From Streptomyces pristinaespiralis (GTDB lineage Bacteria > Actinomycetota > Actinomycetes > Streptomycetales > Streptomycetaceae), in assembly GCF_001278075.1 (NCBI RefSeq), contig NZ_CP011340.1:1984001-2048000 (forward strand): a stretch of DNA of 64,000 nt, written 5' to 3'. The notes below the pieces were generated by a model. That model was not told the DNA's origin. It did not search any database and worked only from the letters and a program-made list of their open reading frames with translations. Positions 26,597-34,625 of the stretch are shown here, piece after piece. A program made the translations under genes and the position numbers. How positions within the stretch are numbered: the first letter of the stretch is position 1; every line of letters begins with the position of its first letter.

Positions 26597-26755
26597 CGCC
26601 CGCCCTGGAGACCCGAGGCCCGCCGGACCTTGGCCCCTGGAGACCAGGGACCCGGAGACCCGGGCCTCGACAATCGGGCCCCATACATTCGGGCCTCGCC
26701 CAGTGTGAGCGGCCCGGCATCTCGACGCAGCCGATTTTCCCGGGCGGCCCCCTCC

Positions 26756-27217
26756 TCATGGAGCCACGGCACCGCCCAGGTCCAGCTCCGCGCGCACGGT
26801 CTTCCCCACCGGCACGCGGTCCAGCACCACCCACCGGTCCGCCAGCGCTTCCACCAGCAGCAGCCCCCGCCCGCTCTCCGCGAGGGGTGCCGGGACGGCG
26901 GCGCGTGACGGTGGCCGGCGCTCGCCGCGCGTGTCCGAGACCTCGATGCGCAGCGTCGGCGGCGTACGGGTGAGGCGCAGCTCGAAGTCCCGGCCCGGCA
27001 CGCGCCCGTGCGTCACCGCGTTCGCCGCGAGCTCGGCCACGAGGAGCGCGACGGTGTCGGAGACGTCGGTTCCGTGCCGGATGCCCCAGGCGTGGAGCTG
27101 GTGCAGGGCGAGGTGCCGGGCGAGCCGGGCGCCGAGCGGCGTGGAGCTGAAGCGCTGGGTGAACACACGTACGGTGCCCAGCTGTTGGGGCGTCACGGGT
27201 GGTTGCATACCGGCCAC
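26756..27217 (-). CDS. HATPase_c (anti-sigma/RsbW-like) ATP-binding protein
   Basis: A 153-residue single-domain ATPase of the GHKL fold. The N box is VALLVAELAANAVTHG, with the Asn that binds Mg-ATP; the G1 box is RIEVSDTRGERRP; the final glycine loop is ESGRGLLLVEALADRW. Such proteins in Streptomyces act as anti-sigma or regulatory kinases and often adjoin XRE/DUF397 pairs, as here with 27373-28469 on the other strand. The start may be GTG 27217 or ATG 27208 (MQPPVTPQQ); neither has an obvious binding site. Confidence 0.85.
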   Translation of the reverse strand: MAGMQPPVTPQQLGTVRVFTQRFSSTPLGARLARHLALHQLHAWGIRHGTDVSDTVALLVAELAANAVTHGRVPGRDFELRLTRTPPTLRIEVSDTRGERRPPSRAAVPAPLAESGRGLLLVEALADRWVVLDRVPVGKTVRAELDLGGAVAP

Positions 27218-27372
27218 CGTGCCGGGCGGGCCGGGTATCGCCCCAGATCAGGGACCCGTACGCAGGGTCAGCGTACGAGTACGCAGGGTGGACAGTACGG
27301 GTAACCGAGCGTGACCATGGGCGAGTTGCCGCAGTTGTACAGGGCCGCCGGGACGCGCGGGAGGGGCCGCAG

Positions 27373-28218
27373 ATGACGGAGACGGAGACAGCGGGCACGT
27401 CGGGGGGCGGGGAACCCGAGGTGTCGGAGAGCCTGAAGTCGTTCGGGGAGGTCGTCAAGGCCTTCCGTAAACGGGCTCGGCTGACGCAGGAGGAGTTCGC
27501 GCCGCTGGTGCGGTACTCGCTGCCCACGGTGGCGTCGATCGAGCAGGGCCGCCGGTTCCCGCCGGTGGACTTCGTGGACCGTGCGGAGGAGGTGCTCGAC
27601 GCGTTCGGGACGCTCAAGGGCGCGGCGCGGCATCTGTCACGGAAGCCGGGGCTGGCGAGCTGGTTCCGGCAGTGGGCGCAGCTGGAGGCGGAGGCGGTGA
27701 GCCTCTACACCTACGAATGCCGGTTGATCCCGGGCCTGTTGCAGACGGAGGCGTACGCGCAGCGGCTGTTCCGGGACCAGTTGCCGCCGCTCGGCGACGA
27801 GCAGATCGAGGCGCAGATGGCGGCGAGGAAGGAACGGCAGCGGTTGCTGACCGAGCGCCCCAACACCGCGTACAGCTTCATCGTCGAGGAGCATCTGCTG
27901 CGCAGGCAGCTGGACGGGGAGCGGACGACCCGGGAGCTGGTGGACCACCTGATCCGCCTCGCGGAACGCCGCAACATCGAGCTGCAGATCATGCCGGTGG
28001 TGCGGGACAGCCACGCGGGGCTGGACGGCCCCATGCGCTTGCTGGAGACCTCGGACAACCATTGGCTGGCCTACTGCGAGGGGCAGGAGAGCGGGCGGCT
28101 CATCCACGACCGGAAAGTGGTCAGCATGCTCCAGATGCGGTATGCCAGGATGCGATCGCAGGCTCTCACCCTTCCGGACTCCCTGGGCCTGCTACGGCAG
28201 ATGCGAGGAGCGGCATGA
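27373..28218 (+). CDS. XRE-family regulator with Scr1/DUF5753 C-terminal domain
   Basis: A 281-residue transcription factor. Residues about 25-75 form the XRE helix-turn-helix (FGEVVKAFRKRARLTQEEFAPL, then YSLPTVASIEQGRRFPP). The rest matches the DUF5753/Scr1-type domain: LEAEAVSLYTYECRLIPGLLQTEAYAQ and the later IELQIMPVVRDSHAGLDGPM. These proteins, of the WhiJ type, usually pair with a DUF397 protein encoded next door. The ATG follows gaggggc. The ATG of the DUF397 gene overlaps its stop, so they form one translation unit. Confidence 0.92.
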   Translation: MTETETAGTSGGGEPEVSESLKSFGEVVKAFRKRARLTQEEFAPLVRYSLPTVASIEQGRRFPPVDFVDRAEEVLDAFGTLKGAARHLSRKPGLASWFRQWAQLEAEAVSLYTYECRLIPGLLQTEAYAQRLFRDQLPPLGDEQIEAQMAARKERQRLLTERPNTAYSFIVEEHLLRRQLDGERTTRELVDHLIRLAERRNIELQIMPVVRDSHAGLDGPMRLLETSDNHWLAYCEGQESGRLIHDRKVVSMLQMRYARMRSQALTLPDSLGLLRQMRGAA

Positions 28219-28469
28219 GCGCCACCACCGAACTGGCCTGGTTCAAGAGCAGTTACAGCGGCGGCTCCGGCGACGACTGCGTCGAAGTCGCTTTGTCCTG
28301 GCACAAGTCCAGCTACAGCAGTGGCTCGGGCGACGACTGCGTCGAGGTCGCCGCCTGCCCCACCACCGTCCACGTCCGCGACTCCAAGGTCACCGACGGG
28401 CCCCGGCTCGCCCTCGCGTCCACCGCCTGGACGGACTTCGTCCGCCTCGCCACCGGCACCCCGGAGTGA
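28215..28469 (+). CDS. DUF397 protein with duplicated core motif
   Basis: An 84-residue DUF397 protein, the small partner of WhiJ-type XRE regulators. The usual family signature W-x-K-S-S-Y-S...GDDCVEVA occurs twice in tandem here: WFKSSYSGGSGDDCVEVA, then WHKSSYSSGSGDDCVEVA. The C-terminal part VHVRDSKVTDGPRLALASTAWTDFV is normal. Common members have one signature. ATG 28215 overlaps the XRE stop and its TGA overlaps the next GTG, so three genes are coupled. DUF397 proteins are thought to antagonise their XRE partner. Confidence 0.9.
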   Translation: MSATTELAWFKSSYSGGSGDDCVEVALSWHKSSYSSGSGDDCVEVAACPTTVHVRDSKVTDGPRLALASTAWTDFVRLATGTPE

Positions 28470-29011
28470 CGGGCACGCCCGCCGCGGACGGGTGGGAGCT
28501 GCTTCCGGCGGGCGTTCGCGACCAGGTCGACGGATACGTGCTCCAGGACGCCTACCTCCAGGCCGTCCGTGTCGCCTTCGAGGCCGGCCGCGCCCGTGGC
28601 CTCGGCCTCGCCGAGGCCCAGCTCGTCGTCAACGCCCGCTACATCCACCACGGGGACACCATCGCGCGCACTCCCGACGACCCGCTCGACGTGGAGTCCC
28701 TGGCAGCCCGTGCGGCCGGTGCTCCCGGTCGCGTCGTGGCCATCGAGGCGGTCTGGGACGGCGACACCGTCCACGACTGGTTCGTCGAGCTGCTGGCCGT
28801 CACCACCGAGCCCGACGCCGACCATCCGCTGGCCACCGTCTACCGGTCCACGGCCGAGCGGTACCTCGGCGACCGGAGCCCTGGCCCGCTCGACCCGTCG
28901 GCAGCCGCCGCCGACAGAGCCGGCAGAGCCCTGGCGGCCCACCTCTCGCTCCCCTTCCACTTCGCGAGCCCGGCCGTCCCGGACGACGAGGCTCCCCGGT
29001 GGCGCGGCTGA
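28466..29011 (+). CDS. Hypothetical protein coupled to the XRE/DUF397 pair
   Basis: A 181-residue soluble protein, start GTG 28466 inside the DUF397 stop. I recognise no domain. The N-terminal third is helical (LLPAGVRDQVDGYVLQDAYLQ, AVRVAFEAGRARGLGLAEAQLVV); the middle is strand-rich and acidic (VVAIEAVWDGDTVHDWFVELLAV). There are no cysteines, signal peptide or membrane helices. Its coupling implies a function with the regulator pair, possibly as the protein whose level or activity they control. The unit ends at a strong hairpin (29065-29097). Confidence 0.65.
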   Translation: MTGTPAADGWELLPAGVRDQVDGYVLQDAYLQAVRVAFEAGRARGLGLAEAQLVVNARYIHHGDTIARTPDDPLDVESLAARAAGAPGRVVAIEAVWDGDTVHDWFVELLAVTTEPDADHPLATVYRSTAERYLGDRSPGPLDPSAAAADRAGRALAAHLSLPFHFASPAVPDDEAPRWRG

Positions 29012-29064
29012 TTCGCCGACGGAGCCGGTGAAGCCGGCAGAGCGCCACGGCGCGGCGGGCACGG

Positions 29065-29097
29065 CCGTGCGGCCCCGCGCTCGGCGGGGCCGCACGG
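29065..29097. terminator. Bidirectional terminator between 29011 and the lipase gene
   Basis: CCGTGCGGCCCCGC (29065-29078) and GCGGGGCCGCACGG (29084-29097) are perfect 14-bp arms with a five-base loop between convergent genes. Confidence 0.85.
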
Positions 29098-29115
29098 TCG
29101 CCGGTGGCGGGCCGG

Positions 29116-30468
29116 TCAGTCGGCGACGGCCGGCCGCTCCGGCTCGAGCGAGTTGCCGGCCGGGATGCGGCCGCAACTGCTCGGGGCGGTCTCGCCGTCG
29201 AAGCGGTCGTCCAGCCAGTTCATCGCGCGCGGCGTCCAGTACAGCATGGCGCCGACGTGGCTGAGCAGGTTGTACTGCTCGTACGTGATCGCCTCGTTGC
29301 CCGTCGCGCAGTACTGGCGGGCCAGCGCCCGCACATCGCCGGCGACCATGACGCCGTCGCCCGTGCCGATGCCCGGCGGGTTGCCGAACGTCCCCTCCAG
29401 CCGGCCCGCGTTGCCCTGCCCGATGAACCCGGGGACGGTCGGGGTGGCGGCCTGGCCGAGGTTGACCTTGTTGACCGCCTCGGTGAAGGCGGGAATGGCG
29501 TTCGGGTTCTCGTACCCCGGCTTCACCAGCTCCTTCCAGGTCATCCCCGGATAGCGGCCCAGCGCGTCGGCGATCGACGCGTACTCGAGCTCGTCGAAGA
29601 CCTCGCGGCCCTTCTCGCTCAGGTAGGGCTCGAGGTCGATGTCGTACGCGCGGGCGACGCCGATGACCGCCATCGGGATCACGCCGTTCCACGCGAGGGA
29701 GCCGTCGACATACTTCAGGTTGTGCGCCGGGGCGACGAGCACTCCTCCCTCGGCGAAGCCGACCAGCTGCTCGTTGACCTCGGGCGCATACACCGGGGCC
29801 AGGGCGACCGCCCAGTTGGTGGCGATGGCGCCGCCGGAGTAGCCGAACAGGCCGAACTCCGTTCCGCCGTGCAGGCGGGACCCCTCGGCGCGGATACTCG
29901 CCCGGATCGAGTCCAGCGTGTTCGTCCCGTACGCCGGACCTGCGGCGAACTCGGCGGTCTGGCCCTCGGTGTCCGGGATGACGAGGTCGTACCCCTTGAG
30001 CAGCATCGGCGCCATGACGACGGCCTCGACGTTGGCGATCATCCCGCCGAGGGAGACGTCACCGGCGATGGCCCGGGAGGGGCCGTGCTCCGGGTCGAGG
30101 GAGTCGTAGAACGACTGGTACGACACGGCCTTGCTGCCGTCGCCGACATGGCTGCGGACCACCGTGGTCACGTTGGCCGACGGCCGGCCCTGGGCGTCGG
30201 TCGAGCGGTAGAGCAGCTGGATCGCCTTCACCGGCGTGGGGATTCCGATGACGTGGTAGTCCAGCGTGCGCTTCTTCAGTACGTCACCCGGCTTGTACGA
30301 GGACAGCGGCTTGCTGCCGTCGTAGCGGTAGAACGGGTCGGACGTCACCGTGTTCGTCTGTGCGTACGCGGTGGCTGTGGTGGGCGCGGCGGTCGCGGCC
30401 GGCGCAGTGCCGACGGTGAGTGCAGCGACAACGGCGGTGGCCAGCAGGCCGGCGGCTCTCCGGTTCAT
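29116..30468 (-). CDS. Secreted lipase (LIP/secretory-lipase family)
   Basis: A 450-residue secreted alpha/beta hydrolase. The signal peptide runs MNRRAAGLLATAVVAALTVG to a cut near ATAA. Family landmarks: DPFYRYDGSKPLSSYKPGDVL, LLYRSTDAQGRP (acyl-lipase start strand), GYDLVIPDTEG and the nucleophile elbow FGYSGGA (catalytic Ser). The catalytic Asp and His lie further on, probably in GQGNAGRLEG and LLSHVGAMLYW, but I cannot assign them surely. It resembles secretory lipases that cleave triacylglycerols or esters. gggggag precedes the ATG. Two AAGTTA direct repeats lie upstream (30515, 30525). Confidence 0.88.
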   Translation of the reverse strand: MNRRAAGLLATAVVAALTVGTAPAATAAPTTATAYAQTNTVTSDPFYRYDGSKPLSSYKPGDVLKKRTLDYHVIGIPTPVKAIQLLYRSTDAQGRPSANVTTVVRSHVGDGSKAVSYQSFYDSLDPEHGPSRAIAGDVSLGGMIANVEAVVMAPMLLKGYDLVIPDTEGQTAEFAAGPAYGTNTLDSIRASIRAEGSRLHGGTEFGLFGYSGGAIATNWAVALAPVYAPEVNEQLVGFAEGGVLVAPAHNLKYVDGSLAWNGVIPMAVIGVARAYDIDLEPYLSEKGREVFDELEYASIADALGRYPGMTWKELVKPGYENPNAIPAFTEAVNKVNLGQAATPTVPGFIGQGNAGRLEGTFGNPPGIGTGDGVMVAGDVRALARQYCATGNEAITYEQYNLLSHVGAMLYWTPRAMNWLDDRFDGETAPSSCGRIPAGNSLEPERPAVAD

Positions 30469-30514
30469 GACTCCCCCGGTGCGTGAAATGGGTCACGTGT
30501 CCTTACTGCGGGGT

Positions 30515-30530
30515 AAGTTACCGGAAGTTA
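30515..30530. promoter_or_regulatory. AAGTTA direct repeat upstream of the lipase gene
   Basis: AAGTTA at 30515-30520 and 30525-30530 are spaced by one helical turn (10 bp) in an A/T-richer patch 47 bases before the lipase ATG. Possible binding site for an unknown activator or repressor. Confidence 0.4.
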
Positions 30531-30673
30531 ACTAGAGTGCCCATAGGCGCGACGACAGAGTTTCCGACCTCTCACCGGAGGATGATCCACGCGCGGCACT
30601 CGGCCTGCCGGAGCCACGACCGCCGGTCGACCCGGCAGGCTGCCTTGTCGTGCCCGCACGGCAGAATGACCGG

Positions 30674-31795
30674 ATGATCGGCAACCGGACCACCCATCGC
30701 ACGGCGGACGGCGTCCGCATACCCGGCACCTGGCGGCACGCCTTCATCCGCAACGGCGGCCAGTACTTCCTCACCGACCTGTTCATCTTCGCGGACGGGA
30801 TCGTCGACTGCTGGGGCTTCGTCACGCTCGACGAGTTCGAGAAGAAGCTGCGCAGCGGCTGGGTGGCCACGTCGTTCCCGGAAGGGGCCGACGTGTCCGC
30901 GCACGGGCTGGCCTCGTGGAAGTTCGCCGAGCCGCACACCTGGCTGACGCCTGAGCTGCTGCTGGCCGAAGTGCGGGAAACGGTCGAGCAGTTGAACGGC
31001 CGGCCGGACTCGACGGCCCGCTGCCTGGCCGCCGTCGACGTCTTCCTCGCCGACCGGACCGAGGAGAACCGGGCCGCCGCCAGAGCCGCGTACCTGGCGA
31101 TCCCCGAGACACGGCGCCACTACGCGCTCGGCGACATGGACAGCAAGGACTGGCCGCTCCAGGCGCTGGTGGCCGGGCCGGACGGTGAGCTCGAGGAGTG
31201 GTCCGACGAGCCGGTCTCCCAGGAGGACTACGACGAGGCGATCACCTACTTCGAGGAGCGGGCCCGGTCGATCGCCGAACGCTCCCCCCGCACGCCCGCG
31301 GACGGATCCGCCACCTCGTTCGCCCCGGCCGTCCACCTCTACGAGTCGTACGTGCGGCAGCCGACGGACGACCCGGGCACCGCGGCGCTGCGCAACGACT
31401 ACCCGGCGCCGGTCGACATCGACGGTGTCACCTACCCGTCCGTGGCCCACGCCTACTGGGCCCTGTCGGTCACCGGCGAGGACACCCGCGCCGCCGTCCT
31501 GGCCACCGGCAACGCGAACATGGCACGGCGGATCGCCGCCGAGGCCGCACGCCGGCCCGGCTGGGAGCACGCCCGCACGGCCGTCATGACGAGCCTCCTG
31601 CGCGCCAAGTACACCCAGCACCCCGACCTGGCGGAGATCCTTCTCGCCACGGCGGACGCGACCGTGGTCTACGACGACTCCGACTCCGCCTTCTGGGGCA
31701 ACGACACCGGCCAGGGCCGCAACTGGACGGGCCGCCTGCTGGAACTGGTCCGCTCCGAACTCCAGGCCCGCCGGGCCGGGATCCTGCCCGCCTAG
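30674..31795 (+). CDS. NADAR-domain protein with N-terminal DUF7638-like region
   Basis: A 373-residue protein. The C-terminal 150 residues are a NADAR (YbiA-like) domain: AVHLYESYVRQP, ALRNDYPAPVDIDGVTYPSVAHAYWALS, ARRIAAEAARRPGW, LLRAKYTQHPDLAEILLATAD, and the end DSAFWGNDTGQGRNWTGRLLELVR. NADAR enzymes act on ADP-ribose-type substrates, and some reverse ADP-ribosylation of guanine in DNA. The N-terminal 110 residues (RTADGVRIPGTWRHAFIRNGGQYFLTDLFI) are a beta-rich region seen in proteins of unknown role. ATG 30674 has CAGAAT six bases upstream, fitting a leaderless message. Confidence 0.82.
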   Translation: MIGNRTTHRTADGVRIPGTWRHAFIRNGGQYFLTDLFIFADGIVDCWGFVTLDEFEKKLRSGWVATSFPEGADVSAHGLASWKFAEPHTWLTPELLLAEVRETVEQLNGRPDSTARCLAAVDVFLADRTEENRAAARAAYLAIPETRRHYALGDMDSKDWPLQALVAGPDGELEEWSDEPVSQEDYDEAITYFEERARSIAERSPRTPADGSATSFAPAVHLYESYVRQPTDDPGTAALRNDYPAPVDIDGVTYPSVAHAYWALSVTGEDTRAAVLATGNANMARRIAAEAARRPGWEHARTAVMTSLLRAKYTQHPDLAEILLATADATVVYDDSDSAFWGNDTGQGRNWTGRLLELVRSELQARRAGILPA

Positions 31796-31833
31796 CGGAT
31801 CGCCGCCGGGCGGGCGTGCTGCGTCCGTGCTCG

Positions 31834-31856
31834 TTGTCAGTGGCGGGACCTACCGT
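31834..31856 (+). promoter_or_regulatory. PafBC-type (RecA-NDp) DNA-damage promoter motif
   Basis: TTGTCAGTG (31834-31842), eight bases, then TACCGT (31851-31856) match the consensus TTGTCRGTG-N8-TANNNT exactly. In mycobacteria this motif marks promoters switched on by PafBC after DNA damage, independently of LexA. It lies 59 bases upstream of the SUKH-4 gene start. Confidence 0.7.
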
Positions 31857-31860
31857 GGAA

Positions 31861-31886
31861 CTCGGAAGATCAGCTCGGAAGATCAG
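31861..31886. repeat. 13-bp tandem direct repeat after the PafBC-type promoter
   Basis: CTCGGAAGATCAG is present twice back to back (31861-31873, 31874-31886), right where transcription would begin. It may affect the leader or bind a regulator. Confidence 0.85.
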
Positions 31887-31914
31887 CACTGCTGAGCAGA
31901 CACGGGGGACCATC

Positions 31915-33141
31915 ATGTCGGCGAACACCGTCACCGTTCCGATGGACATGCTCCATCCGGCGATCACGCACGAGGCGACCCGGCGGTGGCTGACGACGGC
32001 CGGGCTCCCCGTAGAGGGGCCGATCCGCTTCAGGCCGGCGACCGGCGCGGGGATGCGGACCCTGCGCCAGTACGTGGCTGACGAGGGAGGTGACTCGGCG
32101 CAGCTCGACCGGCACATCGCCGAACTGCTTCTCATCGGCCACCTCTGCGGCGACGAAGGCTGCGACGGGGACGAGGTCGTCCTCGACGGCTCCACGGGAC
32201 GGGTGTTCAGCATGTGGCTGTACACGAAGTCCCCGGAGGGCGCGAAGCTGTTCCCGCTCGCTCCGTCCCTCGACGCGCTGGTCCGATTCGTGTCGGCCGT
32301 CTGCGAATTCGCCTCCCTGCGAGGGGCGTTCGCGGCCCTCGCAGGTCGGACGGGTGCGGAGGCGGTGGCCGAAGCGTCGGCGCTGCTCATGTCGGTCTTC
32401 ACCGACGAGGAGTGGGGCGAGAGCGGCTGGGGCAGCGCGGGCGACCCGGCCGGGTGGGAGTACGCGGTCCCGGCGTTCTGGCGGATGATCGCGGTGATTC
32501 GGCCGATGGCCCTGATCGCCGGGCCGGGGCAGGGCCTGCGCCTCGAACTGCCGAAGGGGCTGCTGGACGAGGAGTTCGGGGCGGACGGCATCGTGCGCGT
32601 CGCCCCGTCCGAGATACCGGCGGCCCTCACGCACGAGCCGACACGGCGGTTCCTGACGGATGTGGGCCTGCCGCGCGACGCCCAGATGTTCTGCATGGAT
32701 CCGGAGGACCTTCTGGTTCCCCTTCCGGACGACCGTGAGCGCTCCAAGCAGAACCCGGCCCACCAACACCTGTGGAACGGCAGCGACACGCTGCCCCCCG
32801 ACGCGGAACACCTGCTGGTCCTCGGCGGCCTGATGCACGACTTCACCGTCCTCCTCGACGGACGGACGGGCGAGGTCCACTACGCCGAGTACGACGCCGA
32901 CCGAGTGGTCCCGGTCAACGCCGACGTCTCCACGCTGGCGTTCACGGTGTGGCTGCACAACCGTGAGCGGCAGATCGACGAGGAGCACGACTTCACCGAC
33001 GACTTCTACTACCCGCTCGCCGTCACCATGACCGACACGCTCGCCGCCGTCGACCCCGTCGCCTGCCTCCCGGCCCGGGGCCCCGACGACTTCCGCTACT
33101 GGCCGGAGGTGTTCCACGACTGCGCGGGCGGGGTTCTCTGA
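31915..33141 (+). CDS. Double SUKH-4 family protein
   Basis: A 408-residue protein with two tandem SUKH-4 domains. The first starts HPAITHEATRRWLTTAGLP and the second AALTHEPTRRFLTDVGLP; each later has the WLYTKSPEG / WLHNRERQ-type strand and F-V-x-x-V end. SUKH proteins are best known as immunity proteins against secreted nuclease-type toxins, but SUKH-4 proteins also occur widely in Streptomyces without a neighbouring toxin, as here. The ATG at 31915 follows acggggg. The PafBC-type promoter suggests induction by DNA damage. No toxin gene is next to it. Confidence 0.85.
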   Translation: MSANTVTVPMDMLHPAITHEATRRWLTTAGLPVEGPIRFRPATGAGMRTLRQYVADEGGDSAQLDRHIAELLLIGHLCGDEGCDGDEVVLDGSTGRVFSMWLYTKSPEGAKLFPLAPSLDALVRFVSAVCEFASLRGAFAALAGRTGAEAVAEASALLMSVFTDEEWGESGWGSAGDPAGWEYAVPAFWRMIAVIRPMALIAGPGQGLRLELPKGLLDEEFGADGIVRVAPSEIPAALTHEPTRRFLTDVGLPRDAQMFCMDPEDLLVPLPDDRERSKQNPAHQHLWNGSDTLPPDAEHLLVLGGLMHDFTVLLDGRTGEVHYAEYDADRVVPVNADVSTLAFTVWLHNRERQIDEEHDFTDDFYYPLAVTMTDTLAAVDPVACLPARGPDDFRYWPEVFHDCAGGVL

Positions 33142-33301
33142 CGCCTGGCGAACGCACCGGCCGCCCGAGCAGACCCATGACAGCGCTCCGGCATACGGAC
33201 CTCCCCCGATGGGTGAACCGGGCGGTCGGCGAGTGCCCGACCGGCGACGCCGCGGGATCCTCGTCAGTGGTGAAGGACACCGCCGACGGAGGAGACCCGC
33301 A

Positions 33302-33874
33302 ATGGCGAAGATCGTGGTCAGCGAGAACGTCTCGCTCGACGGAGTCGTCCAGGACCCGACCGGTGAGGAAGGCTTCCGGCACGGTGGCTGGTTCGGCCGG
33401 CTCGGGGACAGGGATCGTGCGGAGTGGGCCGAGGTCGAGGCCGCCGAGGCCATGGGCACCGACGCCCTGCTGCTGGGCCGGCGGAGCTACGAGTGGTTCG
33501 CGGCCCGGTGGCCGTCCCGGAGCGGCGCGTGGGCGGACAGGTTGAACAGCCTGCCCAAGTACGTCGTGTCCTCGACGCTCGAGGACCCCGCCTGGAACAA
33601 CACGACGGTCCTGGAGGGCGAGGTGGTGAGCGGCGTCTCGAAGCTGAAGCAGGAGCTGGACGGCGACATCGTCGTCTACGCCAGCTCCCGGCTCGTACGC
33701 ACGCTGATGGACCACGACCTGGTCGACGAAGTCCGGCTGATGGTCCATCCGGTCGTGCTCGGAGCAGGCGATCGCCTCTTCGGCGGGACCGGCGACATGA
33801 AGCGCCTTCGCCTCCTCGGCACCCGCACGGTGGGCGACGGCCTCGCCCACCTCACCTACGAGGTCGTCCGGTGA
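33302..33874 (+). CDS. Dihydrofolate reductase-family protein (RibD C-terminal-like)
   Basis: A 190-residue protein of the DHFR/RibD-C superfamily. It shows the family start KIVVSENVSLDGVVQDP, then DALLLGRRSYEWFAARWP, KYVVSSTLEDPAWNNT, the nucleotide-binding turn VVYASSRLVRTLMDHDLVDEV and the end RLMVHPVVLGAGDRLF. These predicted NADPH reductases usually have no assigned substrate in Streptomyces. ggaggag precedes the ATG by nine bases. The gene seems to stand alone; an alternative ORF start at 33209 would only add low-complexity residues. Confidence 0.88.
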   Translation: MAKIVVSENVSLDGVVQDPTGEEGFRHGGWFGRLGDRDRAEWAEVEAAEAMGTDALLLGRRSYEWFAARWPSRSGAWADRLNSLPKYVVSSTLEDPAWNNTTVLEGEVVSGVSKLKQELDGDIVVYASSRLVRTLMDHDLVDEVRLMVHPVVLGAGDRLFGGTGDMKRLRLLGTRTVGDGLAHLTYEVVR

Positions 33875-34137
33875 GCGGGATCGGGCGGGCTCACCCGGGA
33901 CGGACGAGGTAGCCGTCGACGGCTGAGCCGGTCCGGTGCAGGGTCGGGCGGGGGCGCCGACCTTGCCGGTGGCGATGTCGTTCCGCAGGGGCGGGCCGAT
34001 TGTGCGATCTTCGTGAATGTCTCTGCCGCAGTGCCGCTCACCGACCCTTTGCAGTCGGCAATTGACTACCGTGTGCCCAGTACGGTCAAGCGGCGACAAA
34101 ACAAGGCATTGAGAGACACGGCGGCGGGGGGCCCGAC

Positions 34138-34581
34138 ATGGCATGGGACGAGTGGGAGCAGGTCAAGGCGGCGTCCGCCGCGTCAGGTTCGGCCACACGG
34201 CTCAACCAACTGGCCGCGTCCGGCTCGGGTTCGGGCTCCGACCTGACCGTTCACGACAATGTGCTGGGGAAGCTGGGCGACATGGCCCGCTCCCTGCACG
34301 GGCAGCTGGCGACCGACGGCGACCACGCCCGCGTCGCCACGTTCGAGGCGTCCAACGACCTGTTCAACGGCGGTCTCGACATGGGTGCCGGTCTTCTCGA
34401 GGTGCACGACGCGTGGAACACCAAGCTCCGCACCCTCAGGGAAGCCTGCGGCCACATCTCCAACCACCTCGACCACTCACGCTCCACCCACGCGGCGGAG
34501 GAGAAGAAGATCGTGCTGGGGATGCAGGACGCCGACGGCAGGACGATGACCGTGTCGCGCATCTACGACCAGTTCACGTAG
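34138..34581 (+). CDS. Type VII secretion-like (WXG100-type) helical protein
   Basis: A 147-residue all-helical protein without signal peptide or cysteine-rich part other than one Cys. It begins MAWDEWEQVKAASAASGSATRL and then has two long helices around the turn STHAAEEKKIVLG. ESX/WXG100 proteins are short helical hairpins of about 100 residues; this is longer and lacks a clean W-x-G at the turn, so the link is by helical pattern and by the next gene, 44 bases on. The ATG has weak upstream context (ggggcccgac). Probably exported with, or a chaperone for, the next protein. Confidence 0.55.
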   Translation: MAWDEWEQVKAASAASGSATRLNQLAASGSGSGSDLTVHDNVLGKLGDMARSLHGQLATDGDHARVATFEASNDLFNGGLDMGAGLLEVHDAWNTKLRTLREACGHISNHLDHSRSTHAAEEKKIVLGMQDADGRTMTVSRIYDQFT

Positions 34582-34625
34582 ATCCGCGGCACACCACGAG
34601 GACAACGGGGAATCGGGAACACGAC

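Larger units (their letters stand above)
26408..26755. other. 348-bp repeat-rich gap between the MoxR and ATPase genes
   Basis: No gene is supported. Much of the gap is short direct repeats (two tandem arrays listed separately, plus gagacc/gggcctcg words from 26605 to 26700). The sequence is open in one frame as a Pro/Gly-rich polypeptide, but this follows from repeat periodicity. Confidence 0.6.

Noticed and set aside
26196..27617. Long minus-strand frame across the repeat-rich gap
   Set aside because: Its Pro/Gly-rich content comes from short tandem repeats and it overlaps real genes in other frames.
30646..30666. PafBC-like promoter before the NADAR gene
   Set aside because: TTGTCGTG lacks the purine of TTGTCRGTG and the spacing to CAGAAT does not match well; only the -10 part seems real.
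34061..34092. Dyad ttgac...cggtcaa upstream of the WXG-like gene as operator
   Set aside because: The arms are short and imperfect (ttgac-ta-ccgt against acgg-tcaa), not better than expected in this sequence.
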